Shown in pieces: positions 17,030 to 25,808 of a stretch of DNA of 64,000 nucleotides. The stretch covers positions 310,001 to 374,000 of the forward strand of contig NZ_VISR01000002.1 of NCBI RefSeq assembly GCF_007827595.1. The letters are read 5' to 3'. This DNA comes from Streptomyces sp. BK340. Its GTDB lineage: Bacteria > Actinomycetota > Actinomycetes > Streptomycetales > Streptomycetaceae. The translations under genes and the position numbers were made by a program. The notes beneath the pieces were generated by a model that was not told the DNA's origin, ran no database searches, and worked only from the letters and a program-made list of their open reading frames with translations. Numbering within the stretch: the stretch's first letter is position 1; every line of letters starts with the position of its first letter.

Positions 17030-18330
17030 ATCCGGTCGCCCAGCCAGTTGCCGTGGAAGCCGAACGGGACGCGAGCGGGCAGATGGACCGTGGCGACCGG
17101 GCCGGCGGCGAGGTCACCGGCATCCAGGACGACCAGGTCGCTGCGGTCGGTGGTGGCGTCGTGGACGTACGTCATGAGCCAGCCGGGGCCGCCGGGCCTG
17201 TCGTCGGCCGGGGCGAACGCAGCCTCGCCGGGGGTGCGGCCGGGGCCGAAGTCGTGCGTGGTCACGGAGCCGGTCGTCAGGTCGTAGCGGACCAGTGAGG
17301 TGCCACTGGTCATGTGCCCGTAGGGGGAGTCGAGGCCGGTGAGGCGGTCGTCGACGCGCGGGAACTCGCCCGGACGGTCGTCGACCTGCTCCTCGCGCAC
17401 CGTCCCGCGGACCGGGTCGACGGTCCACTTCCACAGCACCGCCTGCTGCGACGCGGTGCTGCCGTCGGCGGTGCGGCGGTACATCTCCGGGTAGCGCATG
17501 ACGTGCAGGACGACGGTGCCGTCCGGCGCGTCGTAGGCGTTGAGCGAGTGGAAGACGTAGCAGGGGTCCACGGTGAACCAGCGGACCTCGCCGTACGGGT
17601 CGTCGCGGCGCAGGAGGCCGAGCCGGGCGCCGTATCCGTCGTCCCACCGGTAGGGCATCGTCCCGCCGGTCAGGGCGAGTTCGATGTCGAAGACGACGGG
17701 CAGGTCCATGAAGACGACGTGCCCGGCGGTGAGCGCGAAGTCGTGCAGCATCGTCGGGCCCGGCACCTCGACGGGCCTGCTGACCACCAACTCGCCCGCG
17801 GCGTCGGCCCGGTGATAGGTGAGGTGGGTGGACTCCACCATGCCGTAGCCGAAGAAGTGCAGCTCCCCGGTGACCGGGCAGGTCTTCGGGTGGGCCGTCA
17901 TCGCGGTGCCCAGCCGGCCGTCGAAGTCGTAGGGGCCCAAGGTGTCGAGGTCGCAGGTCAGCTCGTAGGGCAGGGCCGACTCGACCAGGGCGAGGGTGCG
18001 GCCGGCGTGCCGGACCACGTGGGTGTTGGCCGGGCCGGAGGTGAGGTCCCGGCGGCCCTGGTCGTCGTACATCCGCGCCCCGTCGGTGAACCGGGTCGTG
18101 CGCACCCACCGGTTGCGGTAGGAGACGGCCCGCCCGCCGTCGAGGCGGACGCCGTGCACCATGCCGTCGCCGAAGAACCAGTGCCCGGAGGCGGCGTCGG
18201 CCGGGTTCGGGCCGTTGCGCAGGTACCAGCCGGCCAGCTCGGGCGGGATCGTGCCGGTCACCGGCAGGTCGTGCGCGGTGAGTTCCTCGGTGACCGGGGC
18301 GTAGTTGCCGCTGAGGTGCTTCGGGTTCAC
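17026..18330 (-). CDS. Carotenoid oxygenase (RPE65/lignostilbene dioxygenase family)
   Basis: The 434-residue seven-bladed propeller enzyme cleaves C=C bonds of carotenoids, apocarotenoids or stilbenes with non-haem Fe(II). All four iron-binding histidines are visible: His147 (TAHPK), His196 (MLHDF), His261 (VFHSLNAY) and His426 (GFHGNW). It is translationally coupled to an upstream membrane protein (4-bp overlap), and both lie divergent from a PadR regulator whose paired palindromes cover the promoter. No carotenoid biosynthesis genes are nearby, so the substrate may be imported or of plant origin. Confidence 0.9.
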   Translation of the reverse strand: MNPKHLSGNYAPVTEELTAHDLPVTGTIPPELAGWYLRNGPNPADAASGHWFFGDGMVHGVRLDGGRAVSYRNRWVRTTRFTDGARMYDDQGRRDLTSGPANTHVVRHAGRTLALVESALPYELTCDLDTLGPYDFDGRLGTAMTAHPKTCPVTGELHFFGYGMVESTHLTYHRADAAGELVVSRPVEVPGPTMLHDFALTAGHVVFMDLPVVFDIELALTGGTMPYRWDDGYGARLGLLRRDDPYGEVRWFTVDPCYVFHSLNAYDAPDGTVVLHVMRYPEMYRRTADGSTASQQAVLWKWTVDPVRGTVREEQVDDRPGEFPRVDDRLTGLDSPYGHMTSGTSLVRYDLTTGSVTTHDFGPGRTPGEAAFAPADDRPGGPGWLMTYVHDATTDRSDLVVLDAGDLAAGPVATVHLPARVPFGFHGNWLGDRI

Positions 18331-18887
18331 CGGGCCACCTGCCCGGCCTTGGCCTGGACGTGGGCGACGTAGCGGACGGTGAAGACCATCGGGACGGCGA
18401 AGCCGGCGATCTGGATCACCGTGGCGGCGGTGGAGTGGGCGTGACCGGCGTGGGCCACCAGGGCGAGGGCGGCGGCGGTGGCCACGAAGGCGGCGGTCCA
18501 GACGGCGGTGATGACGACGTTGGTCCGGATGAACGGCTTCAGACCCCAGACCTCGGGAGGGGTGGTGCGCTTGGCGATGCCCAGGGTGAACGGCCGCCCG
18601 ATGGCCAGCGAGATGCCGGCGATGAGGGCGAGGGTGCCGGAGGAGAGCGACGCGGAGTAGTCGTGCACGCCCGAGTGCGGGTCGGCGAAGGCGATGGCCG
18701 CGAGAGCGGCGAAGAAGACCGCCGAGCCGGATTCGATGATGAGTGCGTCAAATCCGGCGCCGGACTGCCTCTCCTTCGCGATGATCGCGACGGCGGCCAA
18801 CAGTGCGGCCAGTGCGCCCCACTGCCAGTCCCCGGAGGGAAAGACGGCGAAGACGATCCACGGCAGGAACGTGCGCAGGTACGACAT
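18327..18887 (-). CDS. Integral membrane protein of unknown function
   Basis: The protein has 186 residues and about five or six hydrophobic segments (near 3-16, 22-38, 50-70, 85-102, 120-145, 155-178). It is the first gene of the transcript that includes the carotenoid oxygenase. Such a partner could retain or move a hydrophobic substrate in the membrane. No domain is recognised with confidence. ATG 18887 is the only plausible start. Confidence 0.75.
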   Translation of the reverse strand: MSYLRTFLPWIVFAVFPSGDWQWGALAALLAAVAIIAKERQSGAGFDALIIESGSAVFFAALAAIAFADPHSGVHDYSASLSSGTLALIAGISLAIGRPFTLGIAKRTTPPEVWGLKPFIRTNVVITAVWTAAFVATAAALALVAHAGHAHSTAATVIQIAGFAVPMVFTVRYVAHVQAKAGQVAR

Positions 18888-18943
18888 TGGTTTCCCCGTT
18901 TTTTCGATGTGGTCTTGGTCTGGTGCGGTCTTGCTTCCTGGCC

Positions 18944-18982
18944 TGACATGTCAAAAGTAGAAGGTCAGTACGTGACATGTCA
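18944..18982. promoter_or_regulatory. Two TGACATGTCA palindromes: PadR operators
   Basis: Identical 10-bp perfect dyads at 18944-18953 and 18973-18982 are 29 bp apart in the divergent promoter between the membrane protein/carotenoid oxygenase operon and the padR gene. Flanks are also alike (AAAGT versus AGAGT follow each). PadR proteins commonly bind ACAT/ATGT-containing dyads, so autoregulation and control of the oxygenase operon are likely. Confidence 0.7.
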
Positions 18983-19006
18983 AGAGTGGAATGTAAGCTG
19001 GGGGCC

Positions 19007-19519
19007 ATGAGCCTCAAACACGCACTCCTCGGCCTGCTCTCGGAGCGCCCCGCCAGTGGGTACGACCTGCTGAAGCGGTTCGAGACCTCGCTGGCCAACG
19101 TCTGGCCGGCCACGCAGAGCCAGATCTACACCGAGCTGACCAAGCTGGCGGGCTCCGGACTGATCACGGTGGCCGCCGAGGGGCCGCGCGGCCGCAAGGA
19201 GTACACCCTGACCGACGAGGGCCTGGCCGAGCTGCGGCACTGGCTGACCGAGACCAGGCCCCAGCGCAACACCCGCAGCGATCTGCTCCTGCGCGTCTTC
19301 TTCCTGGGCGTGCTCAGCCCCGAGCAGGCCCGCACCTATCTGACCGAGCTGGTCGAGATGTCCGCGCGCGAGCACGAGCAGCTGAAACAGCTCGACGAGG
19401 CCATCGACTGGGACGACGACAACCTCTCGGTCTACGGCCGCATCGCCCTGGAGTACGGCCTGCGCTTCAACGCGATGCGCCGGGAGTGGGCCGAGTGGGC
19501 CGCCGACCAGATCAAGTAG
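19007..19519 (+). CDS. PadR-family transcriptional regulator
   Basis: The 170-residue PadR regulator has an N-terminal winged helix (MSLKHALLGLLSERPASGYD is the start, with SQIYTELTKL as recognition region and a GRKEYTLTDEG wing) and a C-terminal Vir-like helical dimerisation domain. ATG 19007 is preferred over the in-frame ATG at 18977, which lies inside the operator region. PadR repressors typically respond to phenolic or hydrophobic ligands, which fits a neighbouring carotenoid/stilbene cleavage enzyme. Its 3' end overlaps the convergent PHP hydrolase by 8 bp. Confidence 0.9.
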   Translation: MSLKHALLGLLSERPASGYDLLKRFETSLANVWPATQSQIYTELTKLAGSGLITVAAEGPRGRKEYTLTDEGLAELRHWLTETRPQRNTRSDLLLRVFFLGVLSPEQARTYLTELVEMSAREHEQLKQLDEAIDWDDDNLSVYGRIALEYGLRFNAMRREWAEWAADQIK

Positions 19520-20978
19520 TACCGAGGAAGACGGGGTTGGTGAAGGCGGCCATCGCCCCCGGCAGCGGACCGAGGGCCGTCTCGTGGCGCAACTCCGCCC
19601 GCACGTAGGCCGCTCGGGCCGGTGTCGTACGCCACTCGACCACGCCCTCCCCGGTCACCGGCAGCGGATCGCCGGTCAGCAGCGTGCCCTGGTCGGTGAT
19701 GAAGCGGACGGAGCAGCGCGGGGCGCCGGAGACCTCCAGGCGGACGGTCACCGGCGTGTCGTCCGGCACTTCGAGCCGCTCGCCGATGCCCGCCTCCCGG
19801 CCGGCACCCGCGGCGGTGAAGGCGAGCGCGACGTGCTGAGACTCGGCCACGTACGATCGGCCCGCGCGCAGGCCCTGCTGGATCGCCGCACGCGTGAGGT
19901 CCTCGGCGAGGACGACCGTCTGGGGCATGCCGACCGCGTCCGGGTCGCGATGGGCGTCACTGTTGCCCATGGCCGGCAGCCACGCCCGCCCCTCCCGTAC
20001 GCAGGCGACGAGCCGGGCGTCCCAGGCGGCCAGGGTCACCTCGTCGTCGGGCGTGTACGGCCCGTTCCACACCTCGACCGCGTCCGCCTCCCCGAACCCG
20101 AACCGCCAGCCGCACCCGACGCACGTGGCGTGCGGATGGGCCGGCACGACCAGCCCGCCGGCCTCCCGGACGCGCCGCGCGAAGTGCCCGAAGCGCCCGT
20201 CCCGGGCCCGGTACCGCCAGTCCACGAAGGTGCCCGGCTCGGTCCCGAGGGCCAGCACGTGCCCGTTCCGCGTGGTGACCTCCTCGCCCAGCATGACCAG
20301 CAGGTCGTCGCCCGCCACGTCGGCCCAATGGGCATGGGAGGACGTCGTGTTGTGCTCGGAGCTGTTGATGAAGTCCAGCCCCGCCGCCCGGGCCAGCGCC
20401 CCGATCTCGGCCGGGGTGCGGCGCCCGTCGGAGTGCCAGGAGTGGAGATGACAGTCGCCGCGGTACCAGGCCCGCCCCCGTCCCCGGGCGCGGGGCGGCG
20501 GGTGGACCGGCCGGGGCGTCTCGCCGGGCTCCCCTTCCGTGAGGGTGACCGTCACCTCGTACGACAGCCCCTGCGGCGCCACCGTGTACGGCCCGAGCGC
20601 GATGTACCAGGTCCCGGGATGCGGCGCCCCGGGAAGATACCCGGGCGTCGCCTCGTCCGCCCGCACGAAGAACTCCGTACGGGCCCCGCCCGACCACCCC
20701 CGAAACCCCCGCCCGCCCAGCTCGGTACCGCGCACGTCGAAGAGCCCGATGTCGAGGGCGTTGCCGGGGGTGCCGGATGGGACGGCCGGCTTGTCGTAGG
20801 TGTAGGAGACGCGCAACTCACGGATCCCGGGGCCCACTTCGAAGGGAAGGTAGACGTAATCCGGCGAGCCGGGAGCGATGGTGCCGCGCAACGTCGTCAC
20901 ACCCTCAACGTAGGCCAACTCCAGGGACACGGGCAGTATCAATTTGCGACTCCGCCGCGTGGGCGCGACAAGCCACAT
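19512..20978 (-). CDS. CehA/McbA-like PHP-domain metallohydrolase
   Basis: Up to 488 residues. An N-terminal beta-rich domain (about 20-150) precedes a PHP catalytic domain with HLHSWHSDG, SSEHNT, HPHA and GNSDAH metal-binding motifs, followed by a C-terminal beta domain. PHP enzymes are phosphoesterases or, in the CehA/McbA branch, carbamate hydrolases. The start is uncertain: ATG 20978 and a GTG about 50 bp downstream both lack a good ribosome site. It is divergent from an LLM enzyme with a gap of roughly 100 bp and overlaps padR at the tail. Confidence 0.85.
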   Translation of the reverse strand: MWLVAPTRRSRKLILPVSLELAYVEGVTTLRGTIAPGSPDYVYLPFEVGPGIRELRVSYTYDKPAVPSGTPGNALDIGLFDVRGTELGGRGFRGWSGGARTEFFVRADEATPGYLPGAPHPGTWYIALGPYTVAPQGLSYEVTVTLTEGEPGETPRPVHPPPRARGRGRAWYRGDCHLHSWHSDGRRTPAEIGALARAAGLDFINSSEHNTTSSHAHWADVAGDDLLVMLGEEVTTRNGHVLALGTEPGTFVDWRYRARDGRFGHFARRVREAGGLVVPAHPHATCVGCGWRFGFGEADAVEVWNGPYTPDDEVTLAAWDARLVACVREGRAWLPAMGNSDAHRDPDAVGMPQTVVLAEDLTRAAIQQGLRAGRSYVAESQHVALAFTAAGAGREAGIGERLEVPDDTPVTVRLEVSGAPRCSVRFITDQGTLLTGDPLPVTGEGVVEWRTTPARAAYVRAELRHETALGPLPGAMAAFTNPVFLGTT

Positions 20979-21082
20979 GGCACCCGCACTCGCCAGCGAA
21001 GATCAACCAGTCCCCACGACGGCGTCCCGAGCCCCGACCGGTTGGTATGGACATATGGGACAGCACCCGGTACAGATGCCCC

Positions 21083-21937
21083 ATGCGCATCGCCGTCACG
21101 ATCTTCCTCACGGACGAGACAGTCACCCCCACGCGCCTGGCCCGCGAACTGGAATCCCGGGGATTCAGCGGCCTGTACCTCCCCGAACACACCCACATCC
21201 CCGTCGAGCGGACCACCCCCTACCCCGTCGGCGGCGACCTGCCCCGCGAGTACGGACGCACCCTCGACCCCTTCGTCGCCCTGGGCCAGGCCGCGGCCGT
21301 CACCGAGCGGCTGGCGCTGGGCACGGGGATCACGCTGGTCGCCCAGCACGACCCGATCGCCCTGGCCAAGCAGATCGCCACCCTCGACCACCTCTCCGGC
21401 GGCCGCTTCACCCTCGGCCTCGGCTTCGGCTGGAACGTCGAGGAGGCGGCCGACCACGGTGTGGAGTGGCGCGGCCGCCGGGAGCTGGTCCGGGACCGGA
21501 TGGGCCTGATGCGGGCGCTGTGGTCCGAGGAACCGGTGGGGTACGAGGGCGAGTCCGGCAGCGTGCGGCCGAGCTTCGCGTTCCCCAAGCCGGCGCAGAA
21601 GCCGCGCGGGCCGGTCGTCGGCCCCCGCACGCTCGTCGGCGGGGCCGCGGGGCCCAGGCTGTTCGCGCACATCGCCGAGTACGCGGACGGCTGGCTGCCG
21701 ATCGGTGGCCGCGGGCTCGGCGAGTCGCTGCCCGTGCTGCGGTCCGTCTGGACGGACGCCGGCCGCGACCCGGCCGCCCTCCAGGTGGTCCCGTACGCCG
21801 TCCGTCCCACCCCCGGCAAGCTCGCCCACTACGCGGAGCTGGGAATCGAGGAGACGGTCGTCCAACTGCCCCCGGCGGGTGAGGCGGAGGTGCTTCGGGT
21901 GCTCGACGAGTACGCGGGTTTCCTGGAGCCTCGATGA
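21083..21937 (+). CDS. LLM-class F420-dependent oxidoreductase (TIGR03619-like)
   Basis: The 284-residue luciferase-like TIM barrel has PEHTHIPVERTTPYP near residue 35 and LDHLSGGRFTLGLGFGWN near 105, features of the TIGR03619 F420 subfamily. No clear Shine-Dalgarno sequence precedes ATG 21083, so it may be leaderless. It ends 40 bp before fbiC, which makes the F420 deazaflavin precursor, so user and maker of the cofactor may share a transcript. Confidence 0.85.
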   Translation: MRIAVTIFLTDETVTPTRLARELESRGFSGLYLPEHTHIPVERTTPYPVGGDLPREYGRTLDPFVALGQAAAVTERLALGTGITLVAQHDPIALAKQIATLDHLSGGRFTLGLGFGWNVEEAADHGVEWRGRRELVRDRMGLMRALWSEEPVGYEGESGSVRPSFAFPKPAQKPRGPVVGPRTLVGGAAGPRLFAHIAEYADGWLPIGGRGLGESLPVLRSVWTDAGRDPAALQVVPYAVRPTPGKLAHYAELGIEETVVQLPPAGEAEVLRVLDEYAGFLEPR

Positions 21938-21977
21938 GACCCCATTGGCGTGATCAGCCCGAACGTATGCTCAAGGA

Positions 21978-24563
21978 ATGACGACTTCCGCGACCTCCGG
22001 GACCGGCCCGACCGAGAACTCCATGCGTCGCGCCCTCAAACGTGCCCGGGACGGCGTCGCCCTCGACGTCTCCGAGGCGGCGGTGCTCCTCCAGGCCCGC
22101 GGCGAGGCCCTCACCGACCTCGTCGCGTCCGCAGCCCGGGTGCGTGACGCGGGCCTTCAGGCGGCGGGCCGGCCCGGTGTCATCACCTACTCGAAGAGCG
22201 TCTTCATCCCCCTGACCCGGCTGTGCCGGGACAAGTGTCACTACTGCACCTTCGTCACCGTCCCGGGCAAGCTGCGCCGGGCGGGCCACGGGATGTTCAT
22301 GTCCCCCGACGAGGTGCTCGACGTCGCCCGCAAGGGTGCCGCCCTCGGCTGCAAGGAAGCCCTGATCACCCTCGGCGACAAGCCGGAGGACCGCTGGCCG
22401 GAAGCGCGCGAGTGGCTGGACGCGCACGGCTACGACGACACCATCGCCTACGTCCGCGCCATCTCCGTCCGGATCCTGGAGGAGACGGGCCTGCTGCCCC
22501 ATCTCAACCCGGGCGTGATGACGTGGACGGACTTCCAGCGGCTGAAGCCCGTGGCCCCCTCCATGGGCATGATGCTGGAGACGACGGCCACCCGGCTGTG
22601 GTCCGAGCCCGGCGGCCCGCACCACGGCTCCCCGGACAAGGAACCGGCCGTACGGCTGCGGGTGCTGGAGGACGCGGGCCGCTCCTCGGTGCCCTTCACC
22701 TCCGGCCTGCTGATCGGCATCGGCGAGACGTACGAGGAGCGTGCGGAGTCCCTGATCGCGCTGCGGAAGGTCTCGCGGGCCTACCACGGCATCCAGGAGC
22801 TGATCATCCAGAACTTCCGCGCCAAGCCGGACACGGCGATGCGCGGCATGCCGGACGCCGAACTGGACGACCTGGTCGCCACGGTGGCGGTGGCCCGGCA
22901 CATCATGGGCCCGAGCGCCTGCCTCCAGGCCCCGCCGAACCTGGTGGACGCCGAGTACGAGCGGCTGATCGGCGCCGGTATCGACGACTGGGGCGGGGTG
23001 TCCCCGCTCACCATCGACCACGTCAACCCGGAACGCCCCTGGCCGTTGATCGAGGAACTCACCGAGCGTTCCCGTGCCGCCGGCTTCGAGCTGCGCGAAC
23101 GCCTGTGCGTGTACCCCGAATTCGTCCGCCGCGGCGAGCCCTGGCTGGACCCGCGCCTGCGCCCGCACGTGGCCGCGCTCGCCGACCCGGAGACCGGCCT
23201 GGCGCTGCCGGACGCGGTGGTCGAGGGACGTCCGTGGCAGGAGCCGGAGGAGGCCTTCGTGCCCAGCGGCCGCACGGACCTGCACCGCACGATCGACACC
23301 GAGGGCCGGACGGCCGACCGGCGCGACGACTTCGACGAGGTGTACGGCGACTGGGAGGCGCTGCGTGAGGCGGCGGCTCCCGGCATGGCGCCGGAGCGCA
23401 TCGACACGGACGTACGCCAGGCGCTGCGCACGGCCGCCGACGACCCGACCCGGCTGACCGACGCCGAGGCCCTGGCCCTGTTCCACGCGGACGGCCCGGC
23501 GCTGGACGCGCTGTGCCGGGTGGCGGACGACGTGCGCAGATCGGCGGTGGGCGACGACGTGACGTACATCGTCACCCGCAACATCAACTTCACCAACGTC
23601 TGTTACACCGGCTGCCGCTTCTGTGCCTTCGCGCAGCGCAGGACGGACGCGGACGCGTACACGCTGTCGCTGGAGCAGGTGGCGGACCGGGCCCAGCAGG
23701 CGTGGGACGTGGGCGCGGTCGAGGTGTGCATGCAGGGCGGGATCCACCCCGACCTGCCCGGCACGGCGTACTTCGACATCGCGAAGGCGGTGAAGGAGCG
23801 GGTCCCCGGCATGCATGTGCACGCCTTCTCGCCGATGGAGGTGGTGAACGGCGCGACCCGGACCGGCATGTCGATCCGGGAGTGGCTGTCCGCCGCCAAG
23901 GAGGCCGGTCTCGACTCCGTCCCCGGTACGGCGGCGGAGATCCTGGACGACGAGGTCCGCTGGGTCCTGACCAAGGGCAAACTGCCGGCGGCCACCTGGA
24001 TCGAGGTGATCACGACGGCCCACGAGCTGGGCATCCGCTCCTCCTCGACGATGATGTACGGGCACGTGGACCAGCCCCGCCACTGGCTCGGCCACCTGCG
24101 CACACTGGCCGGGATCCAGCAGCGGACGGGCGGCTTCACCGAGTTCGTGACGCTCCCCTTCATCCACACCAACGCGCCGGTGTACCTGGCGGGCATCGCA
24201 CGTCCCGGCCCGACCACGCGGGACAACCGGGCGGTGACGGCGATGGCCAGGCTCCTTCTCCACCCCTACATCCCCAACATCCAGACAAGCTGGGTCAAAC
24301 TCGGTGCGGAGGGTGCGGCGGAGATGCTCCGCTCCGGGGCGAACGACCTGGGCGGCACGCTGATGGAGGAGACGATCTCCCGCATGGCGGGCTCGTCGTA
24401 CGGCTCGTACAAGTCGATCCGCGACCTGGTGGCCGTGGCCGAGGCGGCCGGCCGGCCGGCGAAGCCCCGCACCACGCTCTACGGACAGGTCCCGGACGAG
24501 CGCCGGAGCGCGGCCGAGGCCTCCGACGGGCACCTGCCGGATCTGCTGCCCGTCCTGGACTGA
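21978..24563 (+). CDS. fbiC: FO synthase (fused CofG/CofH radical SAM enzyme)
   Basis: The 861-residue bifunctional enzyme condenses 5-amino-6-ribitylamino-uracil and tyrosine into FO, the chromophore of F420. Two complete radical-SAM halves are present: CRDKCHYC (Cys83, Cys87, Cys90) in the CofG half and CYTGCRFC (Cys542, Cys546, Cys549) in the CofH half. Length agrees with actinobacterial FbiC. Start ATG 21978 follows an AAGGA ribosome site. The gene is 40 bp behind an F420-dependent oxidoreductase, and several F420-type enzymes are encoded to its left. Confidence 0.97.
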   Translation: MTTSATSGTGPTENSMRRALKRARDGVALDVSEAAVLLQARGEALTDLVASAARVRDAGLQAAGRPGVITYSKSVFIPLTRLCRDKCHYCTFVTVPGKLRRAGHGMFMSPDEVLDVARKGAALGCKEALITLGDKPEDRWPEAREWLDAHGYDDTIAYVRAISVRILEETGLLPHLNPGVMTWTDFQRLKPVAPSMGMMLETTATRLWSEPGGPHHGSPDKEPAVRLRVLEDAGRSSVPFTSGLLIGIGETYEERAESLIALRKVSRAYHGIQELIIQNFRAKPDTAMRGMPDAELDDLVATVAVARHIMGPSACLQAPPNLVDAEYERLIGAGIDDWGGVSPLTIDHVNPERPWPLIEELTERSRAAGFELRERLCVYPEFVRRGEPWLDPRLRPHVAALADPETGLALPDAVVEGRPWQEPEEAFVPSGRTDLHRTIDTEGRTADRRDDFDEVYGDWEALREAAAPGMAPERIDTDVRQALRTAADDPTRLTDAEALALFHADGPALDALCRVADDVRRSAVGDDVTYIVTRNINFTNVCYTGCRFCAFAQRRTDADAYTLSLEQVADRAQQAWDVGAVEVCMQGGIHPDLPGTAYFDIAKAVKERVPGMHVHAFSPMEVVNGATRTGMSIREWLSAAKEAGLDSVPGTAAEILDDEVRWVLTKGKLPAATWIEVITTAHELGIRSSSTMMYGHVDQPRHWLGHLRTLAGIQQRTGGFTEFVTLPFIHTNAPVYLAGIARPGPTTRDNRAVTAMARLLLHPYIPNIQTSWVKLGAEGAAEMLRSGANDLGGTLMEETISRMAGSSYGSYKSIRDLVAVAEAAGRPAKPRTTLYGQVPDERRSAAEASDGHLPDLLPVLD

Positions 24564-24623
24564 GTACGATGATCCGACCCCTGTGCTGAGAGGGGGGACC
24601 CGTAGCGGAGGAGATGCGTACCC

Positions 24624-25193
24624 GTGGCTGCCCGACTGCCCTCGTGGGCCTGGGTCTCCGGTCTGACGGCGGGGGCGACCGCGGCCGTCGTCTTCCTGGC
24701 CGTGCAGGCGGAACACGGGCCGCATCCCACGGCCGCGAAGGCCAGGCCCAGCGCTTCGGCGTCGGCGTCGGCGGGCGCCCACGTGCCCGCGAAACCGAAG
24801 CCGTCGGGACCGCCCGCGCTGCCGGAGGGGTCCGGCACAGGCCGCCGGATCGTGTACTCGCTCGGCGAGAAGCGGGTGTGGCTCGTCGACGCGACCGGCA
24901 ACGCCGGCCGCACCTTCACCGTGTGGCCGGGCACGGTGAGCCCGCAGCCCGGCCGCTACTCGGTCACTCTGCGCATCCAGTCCCTCAAGGGCTCGGACGG
25001 CGTCGAGATCGAGCACATCATGTACTTCACCAAGGTGTCGGGCGTGAACATAGCGTTCTCCAACGCCCTCGACGGCGCCTCACCGCCGCCCGCGAACGGC
25101 AAGAAGCTGGGCGGCATCCGTATGCACAAGGAAGACGGCGCCGCCCTGTGGGCCTACGGGGATCAGGGCACGAAGGTGACGGTCGTCAAATAG
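24624..25193 (+). CDS. Membrane-anchored YkuD-like protein lacking catalytic residues
   Basis: The 189-residue protein has an N-terminal membrane anchor (about 8-27), a Ser/Ala/Pro linker and a C-terminal domain resembling an L,D-transpeptidase. The order VWLVDATG, EHIMYF, GIRMHKEDGAALWAYGDQGTKVTV follows the YkuD core, but the catalytic SHGC(I/V)R(M/L) signature is replaced by KLGGIRM (161-167), so both His and Cys are missing. It is probably an extracytoplasmic non-enzymatic relative. GTG 24624 is supported by GGAGGAG 12-17 bp upstream. Wall binding or regulation is a guess. Confidence 0.7.
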   Translation: MAARLPSWAWVSGLTAGATAAVVFLAVQAEHGPHPTAAKARPSASASASAGAHVPAKPKPSGPPALPEGSGTGRRIVYSLGEKRVWLVDATGNAGRTFTVWPGTVSPQPGRYSVTLRIQSLKGSDGVEIEHIMYFTKVSGVNIAFSNALDGASPPPANGKKLGGIRMHKEDGAALWAYGDQGTKVTVVK

Positions 25194-25212
25194 CGCCACA
25201 TGGCGCCCCGCA

Positions 25213-25722
25213 TCAGACGGCGTCCCGCTGCCCGCGGTCCGGCAGCAGGTTGACGATCAGGGCGACCCCGGTGAGCACGAGCACCCGGGTCGCCGCGTCC
25301 AGCCCGTTCCAGGTCTTCGACTGCCACATCGAGAACCACTCACCGCCGATCGCGATGAACCCGGCGCCGAAGAGCAGCACCAGCATCAGCAGCCCGTAGG
25401 TGGACCAGCGCCGGGCCCGGTCGTGATCCTGCCGCGTCCACAGCCAGGTGCCCCGGATCAGGACGAGCGCGGCGACGGTCTCCCACACGATGATTGCGAC
25501 GTACGCGGTGTCCTGAAGTGCGGTGCTGGTGATCGCCCGCCACATCAGGTTGTCGTCCTTGAAGGTCGTGTCCATCGCGAGGACATGCCGCACGAACTGC
25601 TGGTTCGTCCCGAAATCGGTGATGTTCCCGAGGGCGACCAGGGCGATGTAGAGGGCGAGTATGCCGGTGAGCACACCGGCGGCGAGCCTGAGGCCGGTGT
25701 GGCGCGTGGGGGTGGTGGTCAT
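25213..25722 (-). CDS. DUF2165-family small integral membrane protein
   Basis: The 169-residue protein has four hydrophobic segments (about 12-32, 73-95, 110-130, 145-163) and the GNITDFGTNQQFVRHVLAMD motif characteristic of DUF2165. The role of the family is not known to me. ATG 25722 follows GGGAGAA. It converges on the YkuD-like gene with a 19-bp gap and is divergent from the STAND NTPase gene. Confidence 0.85.
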   Translation of the reverse strand: MTTTPTRHTGLRLAAGVLTGILALYIALVALGNITDFGTNQQFVRHVLAMDTTFKDDNLMWRAITSTALQDTAYVAIIVWETVAALVLIRGTWLWTRQDHDRARRWSTYGLLMLVLLFGAGFIAIGGEWFSMWQSKTWNGLDAATRVLVLTGVALIVNLLPDRGQRDAV

Positions 25723-25808
25723 GGCTGGATTCTCCCTGACGAACGCCCCCTCCTCCCACGCGCATTGAGCCAGAATGTGGAGGCTGACCTCGGGGGAAGG
25801 GCGTACGG

